From NCBI RefSeq assembly GCF_025165795.1, contig NZ_JAJAGO010000018.1, forward strand, positions 62,001 through 126,000: 64,000 nucleotides of DNA. The letters run 5' to 3'. This DNA is from Streptomyces gossypii (GTDB lineage: Bacteria > Actinomycetota > Actinomycetes > Streptomycetales > Streptomycetaceae). Position numbers and translations under genes: made by a program. This document shows positions 19,928-30,031 of this stretch, piece after piece (positions within the stretch are counted from its first letter, which is position 1; each line of letters starts with the position of its first letter). The notes beneath the pieces were generated by a model. The model worked only from the letters and a program-made list of their open reading frames with translations. It had not been told where the DNA came from and made no database searches.

Positions 19928-20416
19928 TCAGCTCCCTCGGTACACGGAGTAGCCGTACGGGTTGAGCAGCAGCGGCACGTGGTAGTGCTCGCCCGGGCTG
20001 ACCGTGAAGGTGATGGTCACCTCGGGGAAGAAACTTCCGCTCCCCGGCTTCTCCGGTCCTGCCGGTTTCGCCGGGCCGCTGTCCCTTGCGCGGGGGGCGT
20101 CCTGCTGTTCCTCGGCTCGCCTGTGGCGGGTGAAGTACGAATCGACCTCGAAGGTGAGCCGTACGTGGGTGGTCCCCTCCGGCAGCGCCGGAAGGTTCTT
20201 GCAGCGCCCGTCCGCGTCGGTCTCCGAGAGCACGTGCCCCTTCCACAGGGTGTCCGTGCCGGCACGTACGGAGAGCTGCACGGCCACGCCCTCCGCCGGA
20301 CGGCCGACGCTGGTGTCCAGGATGTGCGTGGACACGGTCGTGCCGCGCTCGCTGCCGCCTGCGTGACCGGCGGGGCTTTCGGTGCTGCCTTGGGGGGGCG
20401 CGTGTTCGGTGCTCAT
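19928..20416 (-). CDS. uraH: 5-hydroxyisourate hydrolase (transthyretin-like)
   Basis: 162 residues, longer than the usual 110-120. The core is clear: THILDTSVGRPAEGVAVQL at the start of the domain, and the C-terminal HYHVPLLLNPYGYSVYRGS that carries the catalytic His and the YRGS signature. The extra length comes from a roughly 25-residue N-terminal tail and a Pro/Ala/Gly/charged insertion (around residues 100-128) inside the transthyretin fold after EVDSYFTRH. The enzyme hydrolyses the uricase product to OHCU. The start follows the decarboxylase stop by 2 bp. Confidence 0.95.
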   Translation of the reverse strand: MSTEHAPPQGSTESPAGHAGGSERGTTVSTHILDTSVGRPAEGVAVQLSVRAGTDTLWKGHVLSETDADGRCKNLPALPEGTTHVRLTFEVDSYFTRHRRAEEQQDAPRARDSGPAKPAGPEKPGSGSFFPEVTITFTVSPGEHYHVPLLLNPYGYSVYRGS

Positions 20417-20418
20417 GG

Positions 20419-20934
20419 TCAGGCTCCTTCGTGCTGCTGCGTGAGGCGGGTCAGCCGGATGCGATTAATCTTCACCAGCTCATCGCGAACTGCCTCCCGC
20501 TCCCGCTCCGGCGTGTTGCCGATGCGTGCACGGACCGCGTCCCGCAGCTGCTCGGCACTCAGGCCGGTGGCGCAGATCAGGAAGACATGACCGAACCGCT
20601 CCTGGTAGTCCAGGTTGAGTGCGAGCATCTCCGCCTTCAACTCCGCCGAGGCACCCGACATCCCCCGCTGCTCGCGGGCCGAGGCCGGATCACCGGGCTT
20701 GGGCCGCCCGATGGGCGGGTGCCCCGACATGGCCTCGGCCAAGTCCCCGGCGCTGAGCTCCGCCATGGCGGCGTCGCTCGCGTCGAACAGGGCCGAGACA
20801 TCCGCGTACGGCCGCCGGGCGAGTACCTTCTCGGCCCAGACCAACGACGCGCACACCTCCCGGAGCGCGCCGTGCGCCTCACCCTCGTCTGAGCTGTTCA
20901 ACCAGGTCAGGCCTGGTGGGGGACGCGACGTCAC
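20419..20934 (-). CDS. uraD: OHCU decarboxylase
   Basis: 171 residues, normal length. It removes CO2 from 2-oxo-4-hydroxy-4-carboxy-5-ureidoimidazoline to give (S)-allantoin. The catalytic motif HPPIG is at residues 71-75, followed by QRGMSGAS and the C-terminal block LNLDYQERFGHVFLICATGLSAEQL, then EREAVRDELVKINRIRL, all typical. It is the first gene of the leftward urate operon, behind a good vegetative-type promoter with an overlapping palindrome at 20975-21014. Confidence 0.95.
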   Translation of the reverse strand: MTSRPPPGLTWLNSSDEGEAHGALREVCASLVWAEKVLARRPYADVSALFDASDAAMAELSAGDLAEAMSGHPPIGRPKPGDPASAREQRGMSGASAELKAEMLALNLDYQERFGHVFLICATGLSAEQLRDAVRARIGNTPEREREAVRDELVKINRIRLTRLTQQHEGA

Positions 20935-20974
20935 GGGGGCCTCCGGGGCCGTTGTGCGGTTCGGGCTGGGGAAC

Positions 20975-21014
20975 AGCTAAGCCCTCGCCGGACATCGCGT
21001 CAACACTTTGTTGA
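20975..21014 (-). promoter_or_regulatory. Promoter and operator of the urate-catabolic operon
   Basis: On the minus strand, TTGACG (20998-21003) and TTAGCT (20975-20980) are separated by 17 bp, 41 bp before the OHCU decarboxylase ATG. A perfect palindrome TCAACACTTTGTTGA (21000-21014) overlaps the -35 box, which suits repression by a dimeric regulator. A half-match (GCTGAAA) follows a few bases upstream. Confidence 0.65.
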
Positions 21015-21093
21015 AAGTCTGCTGAAATCTCGGCACCGGCTCATCACCACCCGGGTGCGGCCCGGGAATCCGGCACGATCCGAACGAGAGACC

Positions 21094-21474
21094 CTAGCCC
21101 TCCGCGCGCCGTGCCGACTCGCGGTTCAGGTAGTTGTAGACCGTGAAGCGGCTGACGCCGAGCGCTCCGGCGACGGTCTCCACCCCGTGCCGCACGGTGA
21201 AGGCGCCGCGCACCTCGAGTATCCGCACCACCGACTGCTTGGTCCTGCGGTCCAGCTGGGCCAGCGGTATGCCGTGGCGGCGCTCCAACTCGGCGAGGAT
21301 GTGATCGAGCGAGTCGGAGAGATGCGGCAGCCGTACGGCCACCACCTCCTCGCCCTCCCACTTGAGCACGACGTCGTCGCCCGCCGCCTCCGACGGCACG
21401 ACCATCTCCGCACCCATGGCGTCGACCAGTGGTCGCACGGCGGCGATGAAGGGGTGCTCCGGCTCGCCGCTCAC
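21094..21474 (-). CDS. Small helix-turn-helix protein with YheO-like C-terminal HTH
   Basis: 126 residues from GTG 21474, overlapping the previous gene's stop by 4 bp (GTGA). The C-terminal third has a clear helix-turn-helix (VETVAGALGVSRFTVYNYLNRE) preceded by KQSVVRILEVRGAFTVRHGV. The N-terminal part (residues about 1-75) has no motif I can name. Because it lies directly upstream of the urate operon promoter, it is a natural candidate to regulate that operon, but this is inferred from position only. It is co-translated with the thiamine-binding-like gene. Confidence 0.8.
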   Translation of the reverse strand: MSGEPEHPFIAAVRPLVDAMGAEMVVPSEAAGDDVVLKWEGEEVVAVRLPHLSDSLDHILAELERRHGIPLAQLDRRTKQSVVRILEVRGAFTVRHGVETVAGALGVSRFTVYNYLNRESARRAEG

Positions 21475-21755
21475 GCGCCCGCCTCCGGTGCCTCGCCCTG
21501 GGCCTGGCCAGTGCCCTCGGGCAGCACGTTCACCTGGACCGAGACCCGGGTGGCACCCGCCGACAGGCTGCGGCTCAGCATGTCCCGCACCGCGTCGAGC
21601 ACCGCATCGGCAGAGCCCTCCGCGGTATTGCCGAACGGGCCGACGTCGACCGCGTCCAGCCCGGCTTCCTGCACGGTCTCCCGGGCCACGACGGCATGGG
21701 GCGGCGCCTCGTCCAAGTCGAACGGCTCCGTCGTGAACTCCACTCGCAATCGCAC
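21471..21755 (-). CDS. Small MTH1187/thiamine-binding-like protein
   Basis: 94 residues from GTG 21755, with AGGGAG about 10 bases upstream. Sequence features fit the MTH1187/YkoF-like thiamine-binding family: an N-terminal VRLRVEFTTEPF strand, then the DVGPFGNTAEG turn, helix AVLDAVRDMLSRSLSAGATR and strand VSVQVNVL, making one ferredoxin-like repeat. Ligand binding is not proven for this subgroup. It is coupled by a 4-bp overlap to the HTH gene, so the two may form a small sensor/regulator pair. Confidence 0.6.
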   Translation of the reverse strand: MRLRVEFTTEPFDLDEAPPHAVVARETVQEAGLDAVDVGPFGNTAEGSADAVLDAVRDMLSRSLSAGATRVSVQVNVLPEGTGQAQGEAPEAGA

Positions 21756-21885
21756 CCTGGAAACTCCCTGTTCCTCTGCACTGCACGTGCCCCCAGCTTG
21801 CCCGCTGCCCACCCGCCGGGCACCACCGCCCCGGCAGCACCGGGCGAAGGATCTCAAGCGGTCGACGGGCCGACCCCTTGACAGT

Positions 21886-21953
21886 TTCCGGATGGCGGTT
21901 GCAGTCTTCCACTTGTATTCCATTACACAGAAACTCACTTCCGTATTGCGGAA
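21886..21953 (+). promoter_or_regulatory. Twin operator-like sites before the glyoxylate operon
   Basis: A perfect palindrome TTCCGTATTGCGGAA lies at 21939-21953, and a second, imperfect copy TTCCGGATGGCGGTT at 21886-21900, 53 bp (about five helical turns) apart. The stretch between is unusually AT-rich. The sites are 33 bp before the Hyi ATG and would suit an IclR/AllR-type repressor of glyoxylate genes; the regulator is not in this window. Confidence 0.55.
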
Positions 21954-21985
21954 AATGAAATGACAGGGAAGGGAGTGCGATCTCC

Positions 21986-22834
21986 ATGGCCCCCCTCGCA
22001 GGGATCGGCAGCACGGAGCACCGGTTCACCGTCAATCTGTCGATCCTCTTCACCGAACTGCCGCTGCTGGAGCGCCCGGCCGCTGCCGCCGCCGCCGGGT
22101 TCAGCGCCGTCGAGCTGTGGTGGCCCTGGGTTGACGCGCCCGTGCCGGAGCAGTCCGATCTCGACGCGCTGCGCAAGGCGCTGAACAGCGCGGGCACCAA
22201 GCTGACCGGGCTGAACTTCTACGCCGGGCAGCTGCCCGGACCCGATCGCGGCGCGCTGTCCGTGCCCGGTGCGGAATCGGCGAAGTTCCGCGCGAACATC
22301 GACGTCGCCGCCGACTTCGCCCAGTCCACGGGCTGCACGGCACTCAACGCGCTCTACGGGAACCGGGTCGACGGCGCCTCCGAGGCCGAGCAGGACGCGC
22401 TCGCACTGGAGAACCTCGCACTCGCCGCCCGCGCCGCCGACCGGGTGGGAGCCGTGGTGCTCGTCGAGGCGCTCAACGCGCCCGAGTCACCCCGCTGCCC
22501 GATCGTCAGCGCGCCCCGGGCGGTCGAGGTCGTCGAGAAGGTCAACGCGGCGACCGGCCTGGACAACGCCCGGTTCCTGATGGACCTCTACCACCTGTCC
22601 ATGAACGGCGAGGACCTGCACCAGGTCATCGCCTCGTACGCGGACCGCACCGGCCATGTGCAGATCGCGGACAACCCCGGCCGCGGCGCTCCCGGCACCG
22701 GTGACCTGGACTTCCCCGATCTCCTCGGCCACCTGAAGCAGGCCGGCTACGACGGCTGGATCGGCCTCGAATACAAGCCCGGTGACACCCCCAGCGCCGA
22801 GTCCTTCGACTGGCTCCCCACCCCGCTGCGCTGA
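21986..22834 (+). CDS. hyi: Hydroxypyruvate isomerase (TIM-barrel)
   Basis: 282 residues, xylose-isomerase-like TIM barrel of the Hyi family. It interconverts hydroxypyruvate and tartronate semialdehyde. Visible marks are the N-terminal RFTVNLSILFTELPLLERP, the catalytic Glu in VVLVEALN, the metal-site Asp/His in FLMDLYHLSMNGED, GHVQIADNPGRGAPGTGDLDF, and the final WIGLEYKPG Glu. ATG 21986 is the only start that keeps the preceding operator region free. It is the first gene of the rightward glyoxylate operon with glxR and gcl. Confidence 0.93.
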   Translation: MAPLAGIGSTEHRFTVNLSILFTELPLLERPAAAAAAGFSAVELWWPWVDAPVPEQSDLDALRKALNSAGTKLTGLNFYAGQLPGPDRGALSVPGAESAKFRANIDVAADFAQSTGCTALNALYGNRVDGASEAEQDALALENLALAARAADRVGAVVLVEALNAPESPRCPIVSAPRAVEVVEKVNAATGLDNARFLMDLYHLSMNGEDLHQVIASYADRTGHVQIADNPGRGAPGTGDLDFPDLLGHLKQAGYDGWIGLEYKPGDTPSAESFDWLPTPLR

Positions 22835-23011
22835 TACTCCTCCCTCGCCTCCGGGCGCTCGGACCCGATGCCGACACTCCTCGGCACCGCACTCACTCGT
22901 ACCTCGCTCACTTGACCTCGTCACTCTCGACACCGGCGCGCCCTTCGGCTCCGGAGGGGGAGCCCCCTCCAGGCCGGGCAAGTCCTCCCTCGCCCCGAAA
23001 GGCAGTACCTC

Positions 23012-23902
23012 ATGAGCAAGCTTCCGAAGATCGCCTGGGTCGGTCTGGGCATCATGGGCTCCCCCATGGCCGAGAACCTGATCAAGGCCGGATACGACGT
23101 CACCGGCTTCACCCTGGAACAGGAGAAGATGGACCGGCTCACCCGGAACGGCGGTACGGCGGCGCCGTCGATCGCCGCGGCCGTCGGTGACGCCGACATC
23201 GTGATCACCATGGTCCCCGCCTCTCCCCAGGTCGAGGCCATCGCCTACGGCGAGAGCGGCATCCTGGAGAACGCCAGGCCCGGCACGCTGCTGATCGACA
23301 TGTCCTCGATCACCCCGCAGACTTCGGTGGAGCTGGCCGAGGCCGCCGCCGCGAGGGGACTCCGGGTGCTGGACGCCCCCGTCTCGGGCGGTGAGGCGGG
23401 GGCGGTCGAGGCGGTGCTGTCGATCATGGTCGGCGGTGCGCAGGCAGACTTCGACCAGGCGAGGCCGGTACTGGAGGCGCTGGGCAAGACCCTGGTGCTG
23501 TGCGGTCCGCACGGCTCGGGGCAGACGGTGAAGGCCGCCAACCAGCTGATCGTCGCCGTCAACATCCAGGCCTGCGCCGAGGCCGTGGTCTTCCTGGAGA
23601 AGTCCGGGGTGGACCTGGCCGCCGCACTGGACGTACTGGGCGGCGGACTGGCCGGATCCACGGTGCTGGAGCGCAAGAAGGACAACTTCAAGAAGCGCGA
23701 CTTCGCCCCCGGCTTCCGCATCGACCTCCACCACAAGGACATGGGCATCGTCACCGAGGCCGCCCGCGAGGTCGGCGCGGCCCTTCCCGTCGGCGCCGTG
23801 GTGGCCAACCTGGTCTCCTCGCTGCGGGCCCAGGGTGACGGCGGGCTGGACCACTCCGCCCTGCTGCGCGGCGTCGAGCGCCTGTCCGGCCCCCAGGGCT
23901 GA
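23012..23902 (+). CDS. glxR: Tartronate semialdehyde reductase (2-hydroxy-3-oxopropionate reductase)
   Basis: 296 residues, beta-hydroxyacid dehydrogenase family. The NAD(P) site is [19 protein letters not shown] (residues 9-27). The substrate motif is [14 protein letters not shown], and the catalytic Lys is in [15 protein letters not shown]. The C-terminal helix has [12 protein letters not shown]. It reduces the Gcl product tartronate semialdehyde to D-glycerate. The gap of 177 bp after hyi shows no hairpin, so co-transcription is likely. Confidence 0.95.
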   Translation: MSKLPKIAWVGLGIMGSPMAENLIKAGYDVTGFTLEQEKMDRLTRNGGTAAPSIAAAVGDADIVITMVPASPQVEAIAYGESGILENARPGTLLIDMSSITPQTSVELAEAAAARGLRVLDAPVSGGEAGAVEAVLSIMVGGAQADFDQARPVLEALGKTLVLCGPHGSGQTVKAANQLIVAVNIQACAEAVVFLEKSGVDLAAALDVLGGGLAGSTVLERKKDNFKKRDFAPGFRIDLHHKDMGIVTEAAREVGAALPVGAVVANLVSSLRAQGDGGLDHSALLRGVERLSGPQG

Positions 23903-24033
23903 CAGCAGCTGTGACCGGAGACGGCCGAGCCCGTCTCCCCCCAGTCGTCCGGGCGGCGGCGCCGACACCTGTCCTGTCGCGCCCAAGGCGCCGCCGCCCG
24001 GACCCCATCCACCTGTTCGAACAGGAGCACGCA

Positions 24034-25812
<1,779 letters not shown>

Positions 25813-25963
25813 GCGCGGGGACGCGGCTCGGTGCACTACAGCCCGGTGGGGCGGAGCGCAAACGATTCCCCCCGGTTCTGCGATCCGCTTCGTAAATCCG
25901 ACCCCATCGGGGACGATGTGACGAACCCGCCGTCATGACGAAACCCCCGCTGGAGCCCCCGAG

Positions 25964-26839
25964 ATGGCCGAGAGCGTCTCCGTGCGCTGTCCCACCTGCC
26001 GCCGCGAGCACACCTACGCACCGCCCAGCTATCCGTGCTCCTGCGGCGCGCCCGTCAGCCTGCCGCTGTTGAGTGGCGGGGTTCCCGTCCAGGTACAGCA
26101 CCGTACGTGGGCGGGGTCCTGGGTGCCGGTGCGGTGCGGGAGCTGCGGCAAGCTGGACGAGTGGCCGCAGCCGGAGTTCGGCTGCGTGTGCGGGGCGATC
26201 GTGCGCGTGCCGGTCGCCTCGCCCGGCCCGCCGCCGACGGCTGCCGCCGAACCGACCGGGCCGACCGCCCCGCACGGCGGCCGGGGCAGTGGCGGTGGCC
26301 CGGCACGGCCCGCCGCACCACGCGGCCCGGCCGACCGTACGCCGGACGGCTCTGGCTCGGGCTCGGGAACCGGCAGGGGTTCGGAACCGCCGCGCGCGAC
26401 CCGTGAGGCGGCCGCCGCCCGCCCGTCCCCGGCCCGCCCCACCGGTCCTCCGGCCCGTCGCCCCGCCTTCCGCCCCGTCACCATCCGCACCGCGCAGGAC
26501 GCCAAGACCGCCGCCGCGCAGTATCTGCGCTGGCTGGGCTTCACGGAGGTGCGGATCGCGGGCAACCGGCCCGCATCCGGGGTGGATCTGCGGGGGCCGG
26601 AGGTGGTCGCCCACGTCGATCCGACGACCACCCCCACCACGCTGCGCGACATCGAGACCCTCTGGCTGAACGGCCTGAACGAGTCGGCGACGGCGGTGTG
26701 CTTCTCCCTCGCCGGTTATTCGCACGACGCCCGCAACCGCGCGGACGAGCTGGCGCTCCCGTTGTTCGTACTGGATCTGACGGGCACCCCTCAACCGGTC
26801 AACGACCCGGCGGACGCGCTGATACGCACGGTCGCCTGA
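25964..26839 (+). CDS. Zinc-ribbon protein with a degenerate Mrr-like restriction-endonuclease domain
   Basis: 291 residues. The N-terminus has two short Cys clusters: CPTCRREH...CSCG (residues about 7-26) and CGSCGK...CVCG (about 53-72), suggesting zinc ribbons. A Pro/Gly/Ala-rich linker of about 90 residues follows. The C-terminal domain (from about residue 180) resembles a restriction-endonuclease fold: DAKTAAAQYLRWLGFTEVRI, then GVDLRGPEVVAHVDPT. The Asp is kept, but the usual (E/Q)-x-K that should follow is replaced by HVD, so nuclease activity is doubtful. It stands alone. Function unknown. Confidence 0.7.
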   Translation: MAESVSVRCPTCRREHTYAPPSYPCSCGAPVSLPLLSGGVPVQVQHRTWAGSWVPVRCGSCGKLDEWPQPEFGCVCGAIVRVPVASPGPPPTAAAEPTGPTAPHGGRGSGGGPARPAAPRGPADRTPDGSGSGSGTGRGSEPPRATREAAAARPSPARPTGPPARRPAFRPVTIRTAQDAKTAAAQYLRWLGFTEVRIAGNRPASGVDLRGPEVVAHVDPTTTPTTLRDIETLWLNGLNESATAVCFSLAGYSHDARNRADELALPLFVLDLTGTPQPVNDPADALIRTVA

Positions 26840-26858
26840 ACTGCGGCCACCGCGCCCG

Positions 26859-28568
26859 CTATTCGCGGTACTCCCGGTGTTCCGGGGTCTCCGTCGACGC
26901 CCGCTCCCCCGACGCCCGCTCCCCCGCCGCGTGCTCACGCAGCTCCACCCGCCGGATCTTCCCCGAGATCGTCTTCGGAAGGTCGGAGAATTCCAGCACC
27001 CGCACCCGCTTGTACGGCGCGAGGACCGCGCGCGAGTGCGCGAAGAGTGCCTTGGCGGTCTCCTCTCCCGCCTCCCAGCCTTCGGCCAGCACCACATACG
27101 CCTTCGGTACCGCCAGCCGCACCGGATCGGGTGAGGGCACCACCGCCGCCTCGGCCACCGCCTCGTGTTCCAGCAGGGCACTCTCCAGCTCGAACGGGGA
27201 GATCTTGTAGTCGGACGCCTTGAAGACATCGTCCGAGCGGCCGACATAGGTGATGTAGCCCTCCGCGTCCCGAGTCCCGATGTCGCCGGTGCGGTAGTAG
27301 CCGTCCGCCATCGCCTCAGCCGTACGCTCCGGGTCTCCCTGGTAGCCCGTCATCAGGCCCACCGGACGGCCGTCGGGGCCCGTCAGGTCGAGACAGATCT
27401 CGCCCTCCTCGCCCGGCTCGCCGCTGACCGGATCGAGGAGCACCACCTCGAACCCCGGCGTGGGGCGCCCCATGGAACCGGGCTTGAGCCGCTGGCCCGG
27501 GGTGTTGGCGACCTGCACGGCCGTCTCCGTCTGCCCGAAGCCGTCCCGGATGGTCACCCCCCAGTGCCGCTGCACATGCTCGATCACCTCCGGGTTCAGC
27601 GGCTCACCGGCGGCGACGACCTCGCGCGGCACGTGCTTCAGCTGGCCCAGGTCGGCCTGGATCAGCATGCGCCACACGGTCGGCGGCGCGCAGAAGCTGG
27701 TGACCCCCGCCCGGTCCATCTCGGCCATCAGCCGGGTGGCGTCGAAGCGCGTGTAGTGGTGGATGAAGATCGTCGCCTCGGCGTTCCAGGGGGCGAAGAA
27801 GTTGGAGTAGGCGTGTTTTGCCCAGCCCGGCGAGGAGATGTTGAGATGCACGTCGCCCGGCCGCAGACCGATCCAGTACATGGTGGCCAGATGCCCGACG
27901 GGGTAGGAGACGTGGCTGTGCTCCACCAGCTTGGGCTGGGCGGTGGTGCCGGAGGTGAAGTAGAGCAGCAGGGTGTCCTCGGCCCGGGTAGGCCCGTCGG
28001 GCTCGAACGCGGCGGGCGCGTCGTAGGCCTCCTCGTAGGCGAGCCAGCCGCCCGTGGCCCCGCCCACGGCGATGCGTGTGTACTCGCCGGGCACCCCGTC
28101 GAACTTCCCCGCGTCCTCCGTCCTCACGAGCACATGGCGGGCGCCGCCGCGGCCGATCCGGTCGGCGAGGTCGGCCGGGCCGAGCAGCGGGGTGGCCGGG
28201 ATGACGACCGCGCGCAGCTTCATGGCGGCGAGCAGCGTCTCCCACAGTTCGGCCTGGTTGCCGAGCATCACCACGATGCGGTCGCCCGCCCGTACGCCCG
28301 CCGTCGTCCGCAGCCAGTTGGCCACCCGGTCCGAGCGCTCGCGCATCGCCGCGTAGGAGATCCGCTCCTCGGTGCCGTCCTCTTCGACGATGTGCAGGGC
28401 GGTGCGGTCGTTGCCCTCCGCGATCCGGTCGAACCAGTCCAGCGCCCAGTTGAAGTGTGCGGGCCGCGGCCAGACGAAGCGCGCGCGGGCCGTTTCGTAG
28501 TCCTCGCGGTGGCTCAGCAGGGTGTCCCGGGCGGTGCGGAAGGATTCGGTCGGGCTGGGCAGGGTCAT
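26859..28568 (-). CDS. Acyl-CoA synthetase (AMP-forming, medium-chain type)
   Basis: 569 residues, ANL superfamily. The P-loop motif is LYFTSGTTAQPKLVEHSH, the A5-like motif is DGFGQTETAVQVAN, the hinge and ATP-ribose site is YRTGDIGTRDAEGY, and the C-terminal catalytic Lys is in LPKTISGKIRRVELREH. GRSDDVFKASDYKISPFELESAL is typical of medium-chain acyl-CoA and acetyl-CoA synthetase-like enzymes. The reaction is carboxylate plus ATP plus CoA to acyl-CoA. Three 13-bp direct repeats lie in its 5' region. It is a single gene with no other fatty-acid genes around it. Confidence 0.9.
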   Translation of the reverse strand: MTLPSPTESFRTARDTLLSHREDYETARARFVWPRPAHFNWALDWFDRIAEGNDRTALHIVEEDGTEERISYAAMRERSDRVANWLRTTAGVRAGDRIVVMLGNQAELWETLLAAMKLRAVVIPATPLLGPADLADRIGRGGARHVLVRTEDAGKFDGVPGEYTRIAVGGATGGWLAYEEAYDAPAAFEPDGPTRAEDTLLLYFTSGTTAQPKLVEHSHVSYPVGHLATMYWIGLRPGDVHLNISSPGWAKHAYSNFFAPWNAEATIFIHHYTRFDATRLMAEMDRAGVTSFCAPPTVWRMLIQADLGQLKHVPREVVAAGEPLNPEVIEHVQRHWGVTIRDGFGQTETAVQVANTPGQRLKPGSMGRPTPGFEVVLLDPVSGEPGEEGEICLDLTGPDGRPVGLMTGYQGDPERTAEAMADGYYRTGDIGTRDAEGYITYVGRSDDVFKASDYKISPFELESALLEHEAVAEAAVVPSPDPVRLAVPKAYVVLAEGWEAGEETAKALFAHSRAVLAPYKRVRVLEFSDLPKTISGKIRRVELREHAAGERASGERASTETPEHREYRE

Positions 28569-28594
28569 GTGTTCTCCCAGGTGGGCGGCCCGCA

Positions 28595-28633
28595 GGGTCG
28601 GTCGAAGGGGTCGGTCGAGGGGGTCGGTCGGCG
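28595..28633. repeat. Three 13-bp tandem repeats
   Basis: Units GGGTCGGTCGAAG, GGGTCGGTCGAGG and GGGTCGGTCGGCG follow without gaps in the upstream region of the acyl-CoA synthetase gene (27-65 bp before its ATG). They could be slippage products or tandem regulator sites. Confidence 0.7.
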
Positions 28634-28685
28634 GGTGCGGCCATCATCGGACGCGGAGGCCGCCGGACGCCAGCCCTTGTGACGC

Positions 28686-29906
28686 TCAGTCCTGGTAGGC
28701 GCCCCTTCCCGTGACGCCGCCGTCGCCCTCCCCGTCGTCGGCCCCGTCGGCGCCGTCCTCCGTCCCGTCCTCCTCCTCGTCCCACTGCTCCCAGCTCACG
28801 TCGTGCTCCGCGCCGGGTGTGTGGAAGGCGAGCAGCTCGGCTCCCTCCTGCTCCAGCTCCTCCCGCCGTGCCTCGGGGAGCCCGCCGAACGGCCGGATCA
28901 CCAGGGTGGCCCGGGTGCGCTTCCTGTCCGCTTCCAGCCGCCAGGTGCCCCGGATGAATCCGTCGGAGAGGAAGACGGGCAGGGCCTCGAAGCCCTTCCA
29001 GAAGTGCCGCAGGGCGGCGTCGCTCACCACCCGGCTGCGGTCCTGGTAGCCGATGAAGACGTTGTCGAACTCCGGGAGGAACCGGGCGGGGGCCGGGGAG
29101 TCCGGGTCGGGCCGGGGTGCGTCCGGCAGATCGAACAGCTCGGTTCCCGCCTCGTCCCGGAAGACGGTCACCTCGGCGCGCAGCCGGTCCAGTACCTCGC
29201 GCAGCCGGGTGAGCCCGCTCCAGGTCTGCACGTCCTTCACGGACGCCGGGCCGAAGGCGGCGAGATAGCGCAGCACCAGGCCGTCCAGGGCGGCGGCGGA
29301 GGCGTCCGGGCGGCCGAGGTCGGCGGGTTCCGCGCCGAGGTAGTGCTCCATGGTGGTGTGCCGGGCCAGCCCGCCCCGGTGCCACAGCCCCCGTGGCGGC
29401 ACCTGGACGAGCGCCAGGAGGTGGCGCGCGACCATGCCGAGCGCCTGCACGTCGCCCTCCGGGTACTCCTCGATCAGCAGCTTCCCCAGCTCGCTGGCGG
29501 AGAGCGGCTGCTCCTCCAGCAGCTCGCGGGAGCGCGCCACGACGCTGTCCACGTCGATGCCGGTCAGCCGCTTGGCGAAGTTCGAGCGGAAGCTGCGGTC
29601 GTGCGTCACCTGGAAGAGCGGGCGCAGCGCGAGGGCGTCCCGTGCGGTGACGGTGTGCACGGTGGCGCGCATCATGCTGAGCCGTACGAACTCGCGCTGC
29701 TCGTAGCGCCGCGAGAACTCCTCCGCGTCGAATCCGGCGACGCGCGACCACAGCGACGTGTAGTGGTTGGTGGGCACCTGGGCCTGGAGCCCGACGAGAT
29801 GCTCGACGGCCCGCTCCGTGGTGACGGGCGCGCGACGCAGCAGCAGTTGCCGGTCGAGGGTGGCACGGTTGAGCGCGCGGGTGGTCAGCACGGGTGCGGT
29901 CGTCAT
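28686..29906 (-). CDS. Winged-helix DNA-binding domain protein (HTH_42 / AlkZ-like)
   Basis: 406 residues from ATG 29906. It matches the winged helix DNA-binding family (HTH_42, formerly DUF1006), whose studied members include AlkZ-type DNA glycosylases that unhook crosslinks. Typical segments are LVGLQAQVPTNHYTSLWSRV (with the QAQ-like region characteristic of AlkZ relatives), RLSMMRATVHTVTARDAL, and FIGYQDRSRVV. The C-terminal 40 residues are an acidic Asp/Glu/Gly-rich tail. No Shine-Dalgarno is seen before ATG 29906. Whether this member is a glycosylase or only binds DNA cannot be told from sequence alone. Confidence 0.8.
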   Translation of the reverse strand: MTTAPVLTTRALNRATLDRQLLLRRAPVTTERAVEHLVGLQAQVPTNHYTSLWSRVAGFDAEEFSRRYEQREFVRLSMMRATVHTVTARDALALRPLFQVTHDRSFRSNFAKRLTGIDVDSVVARSRELLEEQPLSASELGKLLIEEYPEGDVQALGMVARHLLALVQVPPRGLWHRGGLARHTTMEHYLGAEPADLGRPDASAAALDGLVLRYLAAFGPASVKDVQTWSGLTRLREVLDRLRAEVTVFRDEAGTELFDLPDAPRPDPDSPAPARFLPEFDNVFIGYQDRSRVVSDAALRHFWKGFEALPVFLSDGFIRGTWRLEADRKRTRATLVIRPFGGLPEARREELEQEGAELLAFHTPGAEHDVSWEQWDEEEDGTEDGADGADDGEGDGGVTGRGAYQD

Positions 29907-30031
29907 GGGGAGGAGGTTACTGGCGCTTGCGGACGAATCCAGTCCGCAGATGCCGGATTCCGCCCACGTCGACATGCGGGTACGGGACCCGTGATCGCGT
30001 CGCGGGCCGGTGATGGGGCAGTATCGGGTGG

